Counted from the stretch's first letter, positions 51,668 to 60,829 are shown. The stretch is 64,000 bases of DNA from an uncultured Lachnospiraceae bacterium (GCA_910588865.1 CAJUSJ010000008.1:1-64000); one strand, 5' to 3'. A program made the numbers and translations. The notes: generated from the sequence alone by a model not told the origin.

Positions 51668-52543
51668 TTATCCGTTACCGGGAAGGGGCACGCGGTGACA
51701 TATCCTGCCTGTTTTCCGGGCCTCCCCCGGAGAGCACAGTAAACCCAGGGCCTCCTCCGCGTGGTCCACATAGATCTTCCGGACCGCCTTCAGTTCTCCC
51801 AGCCCACGGATCCGGCACTCTGTCTCATAGCCTTCCCGGACAAGAACCGTTTTCCAGGAATCCTTCCCGTCTCCCGCCATATCGTTGTTGGCGTGATCTC
51901 CTGCCACCAGCATAAGGGGGCTTAAAACCACTTTCCTGTAAATCCCTTTCTTCTTAAGAGCCGCCGCCACATCCTCGATGCCGGGCTTGGCCTCCACTGT
52001 GCCGATGTAGCAATGTCTAGAGCCTTCCTCCCCAAAGGTCTTTTGCAGTTTCTCATAGACCTGGTTGGACCGGGCCTCTGTCCCATGTCCCATGAACACC
52101 ATGGCGCTTTGTCCGTCCGAGTACTTCCTTGTGTCGTCAATCACCGCCCGGGCAACGGCCGTGAAATCCTCTTTGCCGGACAAAAGAGGCCGACCCACAG
52201 TGATCTGGTCAAAAAGCTCCCTGTGTTCTTCCACCTGCCGGACAACGCCGTGATACTCAAATCCGTCCATAAGATGGGTGGGCTGCACCACCAGATTCCG
52301 GATCCCGGCGGCAGCCGCCCTGTCAAGGGCCTGGGCCACATTGTCAACCACAATCCCATCCCTGTCCCTCAAAAGCTTTATAATGGTGGGGGATGTAAAC
52401 GCGCGGCTCACCTGACACTCAGGAAACGCCAGGGCAACGTCCCTTTCCACCGCTTCTATGGTAAGCTTGCGGCTTTCATTGTAGCTTGTGCCAAAGCTTA
52501 CCACCAGGATAGCCGGGGTTGACTCTCCCTGTCCTGCCTCCAT
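51668..52543 (-). CDS. cbiK: Sirohydrochlorin cobaltochelatase
   Basis: 291 residues. VVSFGTSYNESRKLTI starts the chelatase fold. MGHGTEARSN (His153) and GDHANNDMAGD (His217) match the two metal-binding histidines of CbiK. It inserts cobalt into sirohydrochlorin in anaerobic B12 synthesis. It has no signal peptide. It is alone here without other cbi genes. A paired chelatase role for iron or nickel cannot be excluded. ATG 52543 follows AAGGAGGAG. Confidence 0.92.
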   Translation of the reverse strand: MEAGQGESTPAILVVSFGTSYNESRKLTIEAVERDVALAFPECQVSRAFTSPTIIKLLRDRDGIVVDNVAQALDRAAAAGIRNLVVQPTHLMDGFEYHGVVRQVEEHRELFDQITVGRPLLSGKEDFTAVARAVIDDTRKYSDGQSAMVFMGHGTEARSNQVYEKLQKTFGEEGSRHCYIGTVEAKPGIEDVAAALKKKGIYRKVVLSPLMLVAGDHANNDMAGDGKDSWKTVLVREGYETECRIRGLGELKAVRKIYVDHAEEALGLLCSPGEARKTGRICHRVPLPGNG

Positions 52544-52568
52544 AAAAATCTCCTCCTTCTTATGTTGT

Positions 52569-53795
52569 CTATTTAGTGGCCAGGACATAGCTGGCTCTTC
52601 CCCAAAAGCCCCGCTTCTCCAGATTCTCCTTCTCCCACTCTGCCTCAAACTCGTAGACCTTATCTTTCTCCAGACCCACCGCGGGTATGACGTAATAGAG
52701 GGTCATAACCCTCTCCTCCTTGGCCTCCTGGCTGCCCGTGTCGGATAGGTTCCACTGGCGTACCACCATCTGGTCTGGTGTAAAGACCGTGGAAAAAGAA
52801 TAAAAAACCTTGTCCATGTTGTTGTAGTTTGGCAGCTTCAGGGCTTTGTCCCCAAGGAACCCGTTGTCCAGGGGAGCTGACCCGCAGGCCACCACTTCCC
52901 TGACCTCCCCGCCCTCGTCTATTCCCCAGGTATAATTTTCAGGCAACACCTCAATGGGATCATACCGGCTGGACAGCACATCGGTCAGGGTCATCAAGGG
53001 GGCTGAGGTCAGAAGGATATCCTCCTGTGGCCGGTCCGCCTCTTGTGAAAGGGCCACAAGCTGTTTTCCAACGAATATCCGGATTTGGTCCGCCTCCTTT
53101 TCCCCTGTGTCCTCCATGAGGACAAACACCGAGGCGCCTCCTTTTAACTCTTCCCCCGCGGCAAGCTCCGCGACGCCTGTGACCCAGAAGGTTCCGGGAA
53201 ACTGGTCCGTGTCAGAGCTGACCAGAGCCCGGTCTCCTCTGACCTCCTTAATATGTGCCCGGATCCCCACATACTCCTCTCTGCCGGCATGTTTTTCAAA
53301 GAAGCCCTCAACATCCCGGGCAGAATTTTCCCGAAGCTCCATGTAGTCGTCTCCAGCCTCCAGCCGTATATACATGGGTTCCTGGTCTGTCCCTCCGCCG
53401 CCAATAAGCAGAGAAAAGTCCCGGTCTATGGGATATGCCAGAATCCGCAGGCCGGAGCCAATGTCCCTGGAGGAATAATCCTCAAAATCCTTCCAGGAAA
53501 GATCCTCCCGTCCCGCCAGCTCCAGCACCTTCTCCCTGGTAAGGGTTTTCACCTCAAACTCCCCGCTGACAGCGCTGGGCTCCCCAACGGAAACACTGGT
53601 TTCTGTCTCCCCTGTTTCTCTGTCCTCCGTCTTATGAGGTTCTGTGGTCTCCAACGCCGCTCCCGTGTTCATGGTCTCGCTTTCAGCCGCGGTCTCTGTT
53701 TTGGAGGCTTCCTCCCCCATCTCAGGAGAAGGACCACCACACGCGGACAACGTTACAAAAGCGGACAGCAAAAGAACTGCTGATCTCCATCTCAT
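52569..53795 (-). CDS. Lipoprotein of unknown function
   Basis: 408 residues. A signal peptide ends in TLSAC, giving a lipid-anchored Cys near residue 19. An acidic Thr/Glu linker (20-75) leads to a globular part that I do not recognise. The final part (about 310-408, VVRQWNLSDTGSQEAKEERVMTL) has the look of a beta-sandwich. It lies 25 bases upstream of cbiK on the same strand, so it might assist metal handling, but no metal motif is visible. ATG 53795 follows GAGGAGG. Confidence 0.7.
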   Translation of the reverse strand: MRWRSAVLLLSAFVTLSACGGPSPEMGEEASKTETAAESETMNTGAALETTEPHKTEDRETGETETSVSVGEPSAVSGEFEVKTLTREKVLELAGREDLSWKDFEDYSSRDIGSGLRILAYPIDRDFSLLIGGGGTDQEPMYIRLEAGDDYMELRENSARDVEGFFEKHAGREEYVGIRAHIKEVRGDRALVSSDTDQFPGTFWVTGVAELAAGEELKGGASVFVLMEDTGEKEADQIRIFVGKQLVALSQEADRPQEDILLTSAPLMTLTDVLSSRYDPIEVLPENYTWGIDEGGEVREVVACGSAPLDNGFLGDKALKLPNYNNMDKVFYSFSTVFTPDQMVVRQWNLSDTGSQEAKEERVMTLYYVIPAVGLEKDKVYEFEAEWEKENLEKRGFWGRASYVLATK

Positions 53796-53924
53796 AAATA
53801 TTTCCTCCTCGGCAACAATTTTACTAAAGTATATCATATTCCCGGCAAAAATACGGTATATTTTTTCTTACAATACTATGAAAATCGCTCCCTATTGGCC
53901 CATGACGAATCAGCATCTGATAAT

Positions 53925-53953
53925 TTGCCAAAATTCCCGGTTTGAGGTATAAT
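53925..53953 (+). promoter_or_regulatory. Promoter of the MerR-family gene
   Basis: TTGCCA (53925-53930), a 17-base spacer and perfect TATAAT (53948-53953). The spacer is standard, not the 19 bases seen at promoters activated by MerR proteins, so this gene is probably constitutive or repressed. Confidence 0.75.
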
Positions 53954-53990
53954 AAAAAAAGTTTATATTGCCAGGGAGGAGAAGATACCT

Positions 53991-54401
53991 ATGACATACA
54001 CGGTAAAAGAGCTCGCGGAAAAAATGGGTGTGACCCAGCACACGGTGCGCTATTATACGGACCAGGGCCTGCTGCCCTGCAAAAGGGACAAGAACAACCA
54101 CAGGGTTTTTGATGAAGAGTCGGTAAACTGGCTTGAGGGCATCCAGTGCCTGCGGCGGTGCGGCATCTCCATTGATGATATCCGCGCTTACTGCAATCTG
54201 TGCTATGAGGGGGATTCCCGGCTTTCGGACCGGTATCAATTCATATTGGATCAGAGAGAGCTGGCGTACCAGCGTCTGAGAGAGGTTCAAGAAACCGTAG
54301 AATATATGGAGCGGAAAGTCCGGCATTACGAGGACATTCTATCCCGCGCGATACCGGACGACACCAACTTGGCGCAAAAAAAGAACACGCCTTGCTATTG
54401 A
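53991..54401 (+). CDS. MerR-family transcriptional regulator
   Basis: 136 residues. The winged helix has TVKELAEKMGVTQHTVRYYTDQGLL, a wing (NNHRVFDEESVNWLEGI) and a coiled-coil helix (90-122) for dimerisation. The C-terminal part is short, with no metal-binding cysteines except a final CY, so the signal it senses is unknown. It is divergent from the lipoprotein-cbiK pair, its possible target. Start follows GGGAGGAG. Confidence 0.9.
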   Translation: MTYTVKELAEKMGVTQHTVRYYTDQGLLPCKRDKNNHRVFDEESVNWLEGIQCLRRCGISIDDIRAYCNLCYEGDSRLSDRYQFILDQRELAYQRLREVQETVEYMERKVRHYEDILSRAIPDDTNLAQKKNTPCY

Positions 54402-54577
54402 CCCATATCCTGTTTTATGCCAGATCCGGTCAAAAAGGCTTAATCCCCTTTGGCTGGACACAAACATCCTGATGTGTCAGAAGTGCGGCACATTCAAGTC
54501 GGACAAAGTCAATACTTATCGGAAAATATTATCAAATAAGCCGCTCCCCGGGTTATCGTTCACATGGGACATATGAG
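54402..54577. other. Gap between MerR gene and surE
   Basis: About 175 bases with no gene. It contains the third copy of the palindromic repeat at its right end. No clear terminator for either convergent gene could be seen. Confidence 0.5.
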
Positions 54578-54578
54578 C
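54552..54578. repeat. Palindromic repeat, copy 3 (after surE)
   Basis: TCGTTCACATGGGACATATGA at its core differs from the matching bases of copy 1 (9803-9834) at only a few positions. It touches the surE stop codon. The second arm has decayed. Confidence 0.5.
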
Positions 54579-55303
54579 TAATCTCCGGCCAACACCCCGC
54601 TGTCCACCTTCCCCACAGAGATGTATCCCCCAAAGACCGCCGCCATATCGGTGCCTTTTGGGGCATTAGGACTCAGGATGCTGGAAATAGACAGCCTTAC
54701 CGTCTCCCCCTGCCTTTCCTGGAGAGTATAAACGGTCTCATAGGATGACTTGGGACAGATCCGCCGGTTCTTCAGGATCCCCTTCACGGCATCCGGATCT
54801 CCGGAGGGAAAATTTATGTTCCAGATCTGGTTTCCCGAAATCTCCTGGGACAGCAGGTCATTCACCACAGGAATCAGATAACGCTCCGGCACCCTCCAGT
54901 CCGTGTTGTCGTCACTGGAGAAGGCCATAGCCGGTATGCCGTTGACCAATGCCTCCATGGCAGCGCCCACTGTGCCGGAGTACAAAATATCCACCCCCAC
55001 ATTATATCCATGATTGATGCCGGAAAACACAAGATCCGGCTTCTCGGGCATGAGACAGTCCAGGGCTACCTTCACACAGTCCGCGGGTGTGCCTTTGATC
55101 CGGTACGCTTTCACTCTTTCTACAGGAAAATCCTTCTCTATTTTTACATCTATGGTGCCGTATACGGAAATTCGGTGGGACATGGCGCTGCACTGGCTGT
55201 CCGGCGCGGCTACCCAGACCTCCCCCAGCCCCATTGCCAGGGAGGCCAGGCAGTGGATTCCGGCAGAACCGATCCCGTCGTCATTGACAACCAGTATTCT
55301 CAT
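54578..55303 (-). CDS. surE: 5'/3'-nucleotidase SurE
   Basis: 241 residues. ILVVNDDGIGSAGI holds the metal-binding Asp pair, and FSGINHGYNVGVDILYSGTVGAAMEA the Asn and loop of the active site. SurE removes phosphate from nucleoside monophosphates. Its ATG (55303) overlaps the stop of the FtsA-like gene (ATGA), so the two are coupled, an uncommon pairing. Confidence 0.95.
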   Translation of the reverse strand: MRILVVNDDGIGSAGIHCLASLAMGLGEVWVAAPDSQCSAMSHRISVYGTIDVKIEKDFPVERVKAYRIKGTPADCVKVALDCLMPEKPDLVFSGINHGYNVGVDILYSGTVGAAMEALVNGIPAMAFSSDDNTDWRVPERYLIPVVNDLLSQEISGNQIWNINFPSGDPDAVKGILKNRRICPKSSYETVYTLQERQGETVRLSISSILSPNAPKGTDMAAVFGGYISVGKVDSGVLAGD

Positions 55304-57876
55304 GGCCGTTCCTCTTCCCAAATGTCTATCATGTCTCCCTGCCTCAGTACCTGCTGGAATCTCCCGGTCTCCCCGTTTACCTTCAGCGTCACCGTTCCCT
55401 TGGGATGGTCTAAATCAATTCCGGAATACTGGATCAGGTCCATGAGATAATAGGGGCGTCCATCCTCTTTTTTAGGAAGCCGGAGAGGAGACCCGTTCAG
55501 CTGGAACACGACCATGGGTCTTTCCAAAACCGGCTCCTCTGCCCTGGTTTCACCCGGGGACTCCTGCCCTGGAGCCCCCGTCTGCCCCAAGGCCCCTGCC
55601 TGTGCAGGCCCGGGGGCCTCTTCTGGCACCTCCGCGCCAGACCCGGGGGCCTCGGCCTCCTTCGGCTCCCCGGCCACGGTCTGTCCGTCCGCGGCGCTCT
55701 TCTCCCCGGAAGAAACCTCTCCGTCCCGCGGCCTTTCATTTCCCGTCATTGTCATGTGGATTCCGGCTTCCGGTTCTCTTGTCACCGGAGACTCCGGCCG
55801 CCTCTCTCCCGCGGGATCCGTCCTGATATCCCGGGAAGCGGACTCCCTGTCCCCGGGGTCTTCGTTATTCCAGGAGCCGGGTTCTCTGTCCATATAACCT
55901 GCCGTATTCCGGGCGGCGGGCTCTCTGTCCACGGAACCTTCCGTGTTCCGAGAGGTGGGCTCTCTGTCCCCATAGCCTCCGTTATTCCGGGCAGCGGGCT
56001 CTCTGTCCGCGGAACCTTCCGTATTCCGAGAGGCGGGTTCTCTGTCCCCATAGCCTCCGGTATTCCCGGCAGCAGGCTCTCTGTCCGCGTCGTCACCGGT
56101 ATCACGGGCGGCGGGCTCTCTGTCCACAGAACCTCCGGTATCCCGGGAAATGGGCTCCCTGTCCACAAATTCTCCGTCCTCCCGGCCCCTGCCGTTGTCC
56201 GGGGAATCCGTATCCCTGCTTACGGGCGCTTTTACGGTAATCACGTCGCCGTTTTTCAGCATGGTCTTCAGGGAAGCCTGCATCCCGTTGAGGGTCACCT
56301 CAGCGTTTATGGACACTCCCTCCACGTCCCCCAGGCGGGCCGTCGCGTCCGTTCCGGGGATGGCTGGGATAAAGTCAATAAAATCTCCGGCATGGATCAC
56401 ATCTGAGAGCTTTCCTTCCTTCTGATTGATCATAAGAGAAGCCGGGTCAGAGGCAGTGCCGTAGAATACCTTCCGTCTCCCGTTGACCGTTACCGTCAGG
56501 TTCATCCCGGCCCGGCCCATAATGTCCCGGAAATTGTAACCGTTCATCATCAGAAGGTTCAGGGCCGTAAAGGTGCCGCTGCGGAACAGCTTTGCCGGGC
56601 GCCCGTTTAATGTGACCCGGAAACTGTCATTGATCATATTCAGTCCGGAAGAAACCGCGATTCCCAGGGGGGTGGCGTACTCCGGATTATTTAAATCGTA
56701 CTCATCGGAGAAAGCGGTGGTCTGGAAATAATTTCCCGCGACAGCCACCCGGTTGGCCTCCATGCCCAGGGCCTCGGTGATGCCGTCCTTCAGCCCGGCC
56801 AGCTTGCTCCCGCCTCCTGCCAAAAACAGGGCAGACGGGGCTGTCCCGTTGATCTCCACCACCTTGTCCGCGATTTCCTTGGAGAGGGCCTCCAAAGTTC
56901 CCTGAACGCATTTTAGGACCTCTGTCTTCTTCAGGGTCTGTTCCAGCCCAAGGATATTGGCGAACCGGATGTCATCCTCCTTGTCCAGCTGAACCTTTAT
57001 GGCCTCGGCTGTGGGAAAATCCACCAGATAGTGTTTCATAATCGCCTCCGTGATCTCATCTCCCGCCATGGTGGCCATGGTGTAGCCGGTGACGCTTCCG
57101 CTGGTACACGCGGCGATATCCGATGTCCCCGCTCCGATGTCCACCAGAACCAGATTCAGCAGCCGGATATTTTCCGGAATGGCCGCGTTGATGGCAGCGA
57201 TGGGCTCCAGGGTCAGGCTGGCCACCTCAAGGCCGATCTTGTTCATGGTGGTGTAGAGGCTCTCCACTACCTCGCTGGGAAGGAATGTGGCGATCAGATC
57301 CACCTTGATCTGACGCCCTCTGTGGTCCTTTAAGTTGGAGATCATGTACTTGTCCAGAAAGTACTGGCACACTGTGTATCCAACCAGATAGAAACGCCTG
57401 GCATCCTCGGTTGACTCATTTTCCGCGTCAAAAGCCTCCTCGGCCCTGGTGATCGCCCCTGCCTCCAGGCGGCTGATGATCTCGTCGTCGATCAGCTGGG
57501 TTCCCGGCAGCTCCAGCTCATAGTCCGCCCTCTTGGTCCGCAGGGCCCGCCCCGCGGCGGCCACGCACACCCTTGCGAGCTTTATGCGGGTCTTCTCCTC
57601 CAGCCTCTTTTTTACCTTTCCCGCCAGGGTTGACACCTTCTCGATGTTTTCGATCTGTCCGTCTATCATGGCCCGCTGGGCGTGTTCCTCCCGCTCCACG
57701 GCGATGATCTTCACCTTTCCGTCCTCCACCACGCCTACCATGCCGATAATGCTCCTGGTCCCGATATCCATGGCCAGCACGACGTCATTTGCCTGCTCCC
57801 TCATGGGAATCTTTGTCTGAGCCGGAACCTTCTCCTGTCTGGAAACCGGTTTCTTCTTTACTTGTGGTCTAGCCAT
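55300..57876 (-). CDS. FtsA-like ATPase with 13-residue tandem repeats
   Basis: 858 residues. Residues 30-400 are an actin-type ATPase of the FtsA/PilM class (AMDIGTRSIIGMV, LVDIGAGTSDIAA, FLAGGGSKLAGL). A TVTVNGRRKVFYG region (about 440-570) has the strand pattern of small beta-grasp modules, then come nine 13-residue repeats (DREPAARNTGGYG type), a disordered Pro/Glu tract, and a last beta-grasp-like module (RPYYLMDLIQYSG to DMIDIWEEERP) resembling the earlier one. FtsA joins FtsZ to membrane, but no amphipathic C-terminal helix is seen, so a different partner is likely. ATG 57876 follows GGAGGGG. Confidence 0.82.
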   Translation of the reverse strand: MARPQVKKKPVSRQEKVPAQTKIPMREQANDVVLAMDIGTRSIIGMVGVVEDGKVKIIAVEREEHAQRAMIDGQIENIEKVSTLAGKVKKRLEEKTRIKLARVCVAAAGRALRTKRADYELELPGTQLIDDEIISRLEAGAITRAEEAFDAENESTEDARRFYLVGYTVCQYFLDKYMISNLKDHRGRQIKVDLIATFLPSEVVESLYTTMNKIGLEVASLTLEPIAAINAAIPENIRLLNLVLVDIGAGTSDIAACTSGSVTGYTMATMAGDEITEAIMKHYLVDFPTAEAIKVQLDKEDDIRFANILGLEQTLKKTEVLKCVQGTLEALSKEIADKVVEINGTAPSALFLAGGGSKLAGLKDGITEALGMEANRVAVAGNYFQTTAFSDEYDLNNPEYATPLGIAVSSGLNMINDSFRVTLNGRPAKLFRSGTFTALNLLMMNGYNFRDIMGRAGMNLTVTVNGRRKVFYGTASDPASLMINQKEGKLSDVIHAGDFIDFIPAIPGTDATARLGDVEGVSINAEVTLNGMQASLKTMLKNGDVITVKAPVSRDTDSPDNGRGREDGEFVDREPISRDTGGSVDREPAARDTGDDADREPAAGNTGGYGDREPASRNTEGSADREPAARNNGGYGDREPTSRNTEGSVDREPAARNTAGYMDREPGSWNNEDPGDRESASRDIRTDPAGERRPESPVTREPEAGIHMTMTGNERPRDGEVSSGEKSAADGQTVAGEPKEAEAPGSGAEVPEEAPGPAQAGALGQTGAPGQESPGETRAEEPVLERPMVVFQLNGSPLRLPKKEDGRPYYLMDLIQYSGIDLDHPKGTVTLKVNGETGRFQQVLRQGDMIDIWEEERP
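55813..56163. repeat. Nine in-frame 39-base tandem repeats
   Basis: Nine consecutive 13-codon units starting DREP, with a higher-order alternation of an AARN...GYG unit and a SRNTEGS unit (78 bases). The DNA identity of neighbouring double units suggests recent duplication and likely length variation between strains. Confidence 0.88.
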
Positions 57877-57938
57877 ACACCCCTCCTGCACTGTTTATAC
57901 TGTCCCGGACCTGTGAGAGTCCGTTTTCCTCTTCTACT

Positions 57939-57967
57939 ATTATAGTAAAATTATAACCTGCTGTAAA
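57939..57967 (-). promoter_or_regulatory. Promoter of the FtsA-like-surE pair
   Basis: Minus strand: TTTACA (57962-57967), 17-base spacer, perfect TATAAT (57939-57944), 62 bases before the ATG. Confidence 0.75.
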
Positions 57968-57975
57968 TCACTTTC

Positions 57976-59775
57976 TCAGTCATAGATGGCCTCAAAAGGG
58001 TCTGTGTTTACGGTCACGTCCCCGGGGAACCGGACTCTCCCGGCGCTCTCCAAGTCCGCGCTGACCAGCTCCAGCTTCCGGCAGCTGGTTAAGGGGGACA
58101 AATCTTCGATATGGTTGTCCTGAAAACTGCACTGCCGCAGATCCTCCATCCCGGACACAAAGGAGATGTCTGTCAAATCACAGCCATCCAGGTACAGACG
58201 CTTCACGCCGGGGTAATGGGTCAGGAAACCGAAATCCAGTTCCTCCCCTGTATCCCTGTGTTTTGGAAAGCAGTTTAAAAATCCCGCCTCCTCCAGGCCC
58301 GGATTATCGGTCAGAAGCTCCGGGTCCAGAAGAAGGCTGGTCTCTGTGGACATTTTCTTTCCATAGCGGAAGGTCTTAAGGCCTGAAAGGTTCAGGACCT
58401 CTTCCAGCCCACACACATCAGAGGACCAGAAATTGTCCAGATAAATCTCTTCTAAAGCGGTCAGCTGTCCAAGGCAGGAGACATCCGCGGGAACGCCGTA
58501 CTCTTTCACTGCCATGTGCAGATCTAAAACCCGCAGGCCATGAAGGTCCCCGATGGCCTTCACAGCCTCCATATCATTGACAGCTATTGTCAGTTCTTCC
58601 ACTCCATTCAGGCTTGGGATCTCCCCTGCCGGAATATATTCCCCGTCAAGGAAATCCACCCTCTTAAGCTTGGGAAGGTTCTCCAGAAGCTGAAGCTTTG
58701 GCTCCCCCCCTGTGGAGATGGAAAGCTCCCTAAGCTCTGTCAGCTTCTCCAAAAATCCGCAGTCTCCCAGCTCCACCTGACTGATGAACAGGCTTTCCAG
58801 CTTTGACAGCTCTCCTATGCTCTCCACACCGCTGTAATCGTCCGCGCACCGCAGCTTCAGACGCCTAAGGTTTTGACACTCCTTAAGGCCGGAGAGATCC
58901 CCGGTCCGGCTGGAGATGTTGGTGTCCACCTCAAGCTCCTCCAAGTTTTTAAACTGGCCAATACCATCCAGATTGTTTCCCATGGTTCCCACCCGCAGGA
59001 CCTGAATCTTCTCCGGGTCCAGAAGGGAAGCCACGGTGTCCAGCCTGTCGTCGGTGTCCACACAGGTGATCTGATTATCCGGGGCAAAGGACTGGAGGGA
59101 CATCCACACCCCATCCCTGTTGTCAAACCTGGTAAGTCCCGTGAGCATGGAAAAATCCGAAGGCCAGCTGACCCTCTTCATGCGGTAGGTCCACTTTTTC
59201 ACGGTGTCCTGAAACTCCGCCTCGCTTCCTAAGTCCTTGTAATCCGCGAAGCTGTAGGCGATGGCATTGAAGGTCTCGCTGCCCTCCCGCTCATAAAAAC
59301 ACTTAATATATCGGATACTGCCAAGTTCCTCCGCTGTGATGTCCTTGTACTCTTTTCCGAAAATGTCCTCCAAAAAGATCACAAGAAGCTGTCCGTCTCC
59401 GCCCACCGGGATATCAGAATCCGATGTGGAAAATACGGACTTCTTCGCGGCAATATTAAATCCCAGGATGATCACCACCAGAACCGCCGCCACGGCCAGA
59501 AAGATCAGCAGGGCATTTCTGGCCCGGTTCACTGCCCGCCGCATCTCATTGCTCCCGCTGTAATCCACATGAATGTTGACCGACGTGCCCTTTGCCTCAT
59601 CGATAAGATATTTCTGGCCGCAGTAGGGGCAGACCGCGTGGGTCCTGTCTTTCAGTTCCAGGACGCCGCCGCAGTTTTTGCATTCCATGCCCATGAGCTC
59701 CGGCCTTTCGTTGTAAACCGAAGTCCGGATGGTATAGGCGTCATCCTTTTGTCCTTTTCCTTTGGTGTCGCTCAT
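57976..59775 (-). CDS. Zinc-ribbon, single-span membrane protein with leucine-rich repeats (long paralogue)
   Basis: 599 residues. C32KNC35 and C49PYC52 form a zinc ribbon. A membrane span lies at 88-110. Beyond it is an unrecognised domain (about 120-235) and irregular leucine-rich repeats (about 240-570: LRVGTM, LEELEVDTN, LRRLKLRC, LESLFISQ, LRELSIS, VKRLYLDGCD). Orientation with the ribbon inside and the repeats outside is expected from the positive residues before the span. No catalytic motif. The next gene upstream encodes a shorter paralogue. Unknown function; a surface ligand sensor or structural protein is possible. Confidence 0.8.
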   Translation of the reverse strand: MSDTKGKGQKDDAYTIRTSVYNERPELMGMECKNCGGVLELKDRTHAVCPYCGQKYLIDEAKGTSVNIHVDYSGSNEMRRAVNRARNALLIFLAVAAVLVVIILGFNIAAKKSVFSTSDSDIPVGGDGQLLVIFLEDIFGKEYKDITAEELGSIRYIKCFYEREGSETFNAIAYSFADYKDLGSEAEFQDTVKKWTYRMKRVSWPSDFSMLTGLTRFDNRDGVWMSLQSFAPDNQITCVDTDDRLDTVASLLDPEKIQVLRVGTMGNNLDGIGQFKNLEELEVDTNISSRTGDLSGLKECQNLRRLKLRCADDYSGVESIGELSKLESLFISQVELGDCGFLEKLTELRELSISTGGEPKLQLLENLPKLKRVDFLDGEYIPAGEIPSLNGVEELTIAVNDMEAVKAIGDLHGLRVLDLHMAVKEYGVPADVSCLGQLTALEEIYLDNFWSSDVCGLEEVLNLSGLKTFRYGKKMSTETSLLLDPELLTDNPGLEEAGFLNCFPKHRDTGEELDFGFLTHYPGVKRLYLDGCDLTDISFVSGMEDLRQCSFQDNHIEDLSPLTSCRKLELVSADLESAGRVRFPGDVTVNTDPFEAIYD

Positions 59776-59826
59776 ATCCTCCCTCTCTTTTTCTGTTCTA
59801 TCACTGCCTGACTTCCTCCATTTCCC

Positions 59827-60807
59827 CTATTCCCGGATCATGGCCACCCGGTCCCCGTAAAGCTCAGACAGCTCTTCCCACTGCTCATCCGTGATGTACC
59901 ACGCCGTTTTCCCTGAGATGGCAAACCGCTTAAGGCTGGGAAGAGAAAGAAGCCTTTTGACCTGCTCATAAGTCTCCTCCTCAGCCATGTCCACATGGTA
60001 GAGCACCAGCTGCTCTAAATGGTCAAAGCCCTGAAACATGTCCACGTCCTTTAAGGCGGCATCCTCAATGAGAAAGCCCTTCACCCCTTTTAGATCCTCC
60101 ATAAAAGAAAAATCCTCAAGCTTTCCGGCCTCCAATATGAGCACCTCCTCCAAGGTGTCCTTGTTGACCCGGGTGAAAAACTCCGGTGTCCCGTATTTGG
60201 ACAGCCCGTCAACGCAGGCAAGGTAGCGGATGGCGTTTTCCCGGGGAAGGGTATAATTCTGCCATGCCTCGGTGTACAGCTCCAGACGGGTAAGGCCCGC
60301 GAAATACTGGACATTGGTGGGGGAAAAATCCTCTGTCTTCCCCTCCACCCGCAGGGTCTGAAGGGTTTTCTCATAGGCATCCATGTCCTGGTAGTCGTAG
60401 ATATCCTGGAAACTGTAGGTAAATATGTAGTCCTTATGATCCTTCTTGATCTTCAGATATTTCATCTTCTCAAGATCCGCCTGGCTGATATTGGGCGCGG
60501 GCTTTTCATAGACCTCCATGAGAAAATCCCGAAAAACCACGCTGAACCGGCTGGCTGAGGCCACCATTCGCCCGGTGTAATACTGGTATCCGGCCACAGC
60601 CACAGCCCCCAGGGCAATGGCGGCCACCGCGCACAGCAGGATGGTCCTTCCCGCTGACATCTGAACCGATATCCTGTGAAGCCGGTTGGCGGATATGTAA
60701 TATTTCCTGCCGCAGGAAGAGCACTGGTACTCGTTAGGACTGACCCTTATCAGCTGTCCTCCGCAGGAAGCACAGGGTCGTTCCATGTCTCGCGTTTCCC
60801 GGTCCAT
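59827..60807 (-). CDS. Zinc-ribbon, single-span membrane protein with leucine-rich repeats (short paralogue)
   Basis: 326 residues. C12ASC15 and C29SSC32 form a zinc ribbon, and the membrane span is 54-76. A short region shares the pattern of the longer neighbour (KYLKI, then a TYSFQDIYDY stretch), followed by about five leucine-rich strands (LTRLELYT, LEEVLILEA, VKGFLIED, LEQLVLYHVD, LKRFAIS). It precedes its paralogue with a 51-base gap, so the two are made together and may pair. Start follows AAGGGGGG. Function unknown. Confidence 0.78.
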   Translation of the reverse strand: MDRETRDMERPCASCGGQLIRVSPNEYQCSSCGRKYYISANRLHRISVQMSAGRTILLCAVAAIALGAVAVAGYQYYTGRMVASASRFSVVFRDFLMEVYEKPAPNISQADLEKMKYLKIKKDHKDYIFTYSFQDIYDYQDMDAYEKTLQTLRVEGKTEDFSPTNVQYFAGLTRLELYTEAWQNYTLPRENAIRYLACVDGLSKYGTPEFFTRVNKDTLEEVLILEAGKLEDFSFMEDLKGVKGFLIEDAALKDVDMFQGFDHLEQLVLYHVDMAEEETYEQVKRLLSLPSLKRFAISGKTAWYITDEQWEELSELYGDRVAMIRE

Positions 60808-60829
60808 GCCGGATCCCCCCTTCCCTCAC

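Noticed and set aside
55514..56406. + strand open frames opposite the FtsA-like repeats
   Set aside because: Produced by repeat composition; low-complexity Pro/Ser/Arg sequence without start signals.
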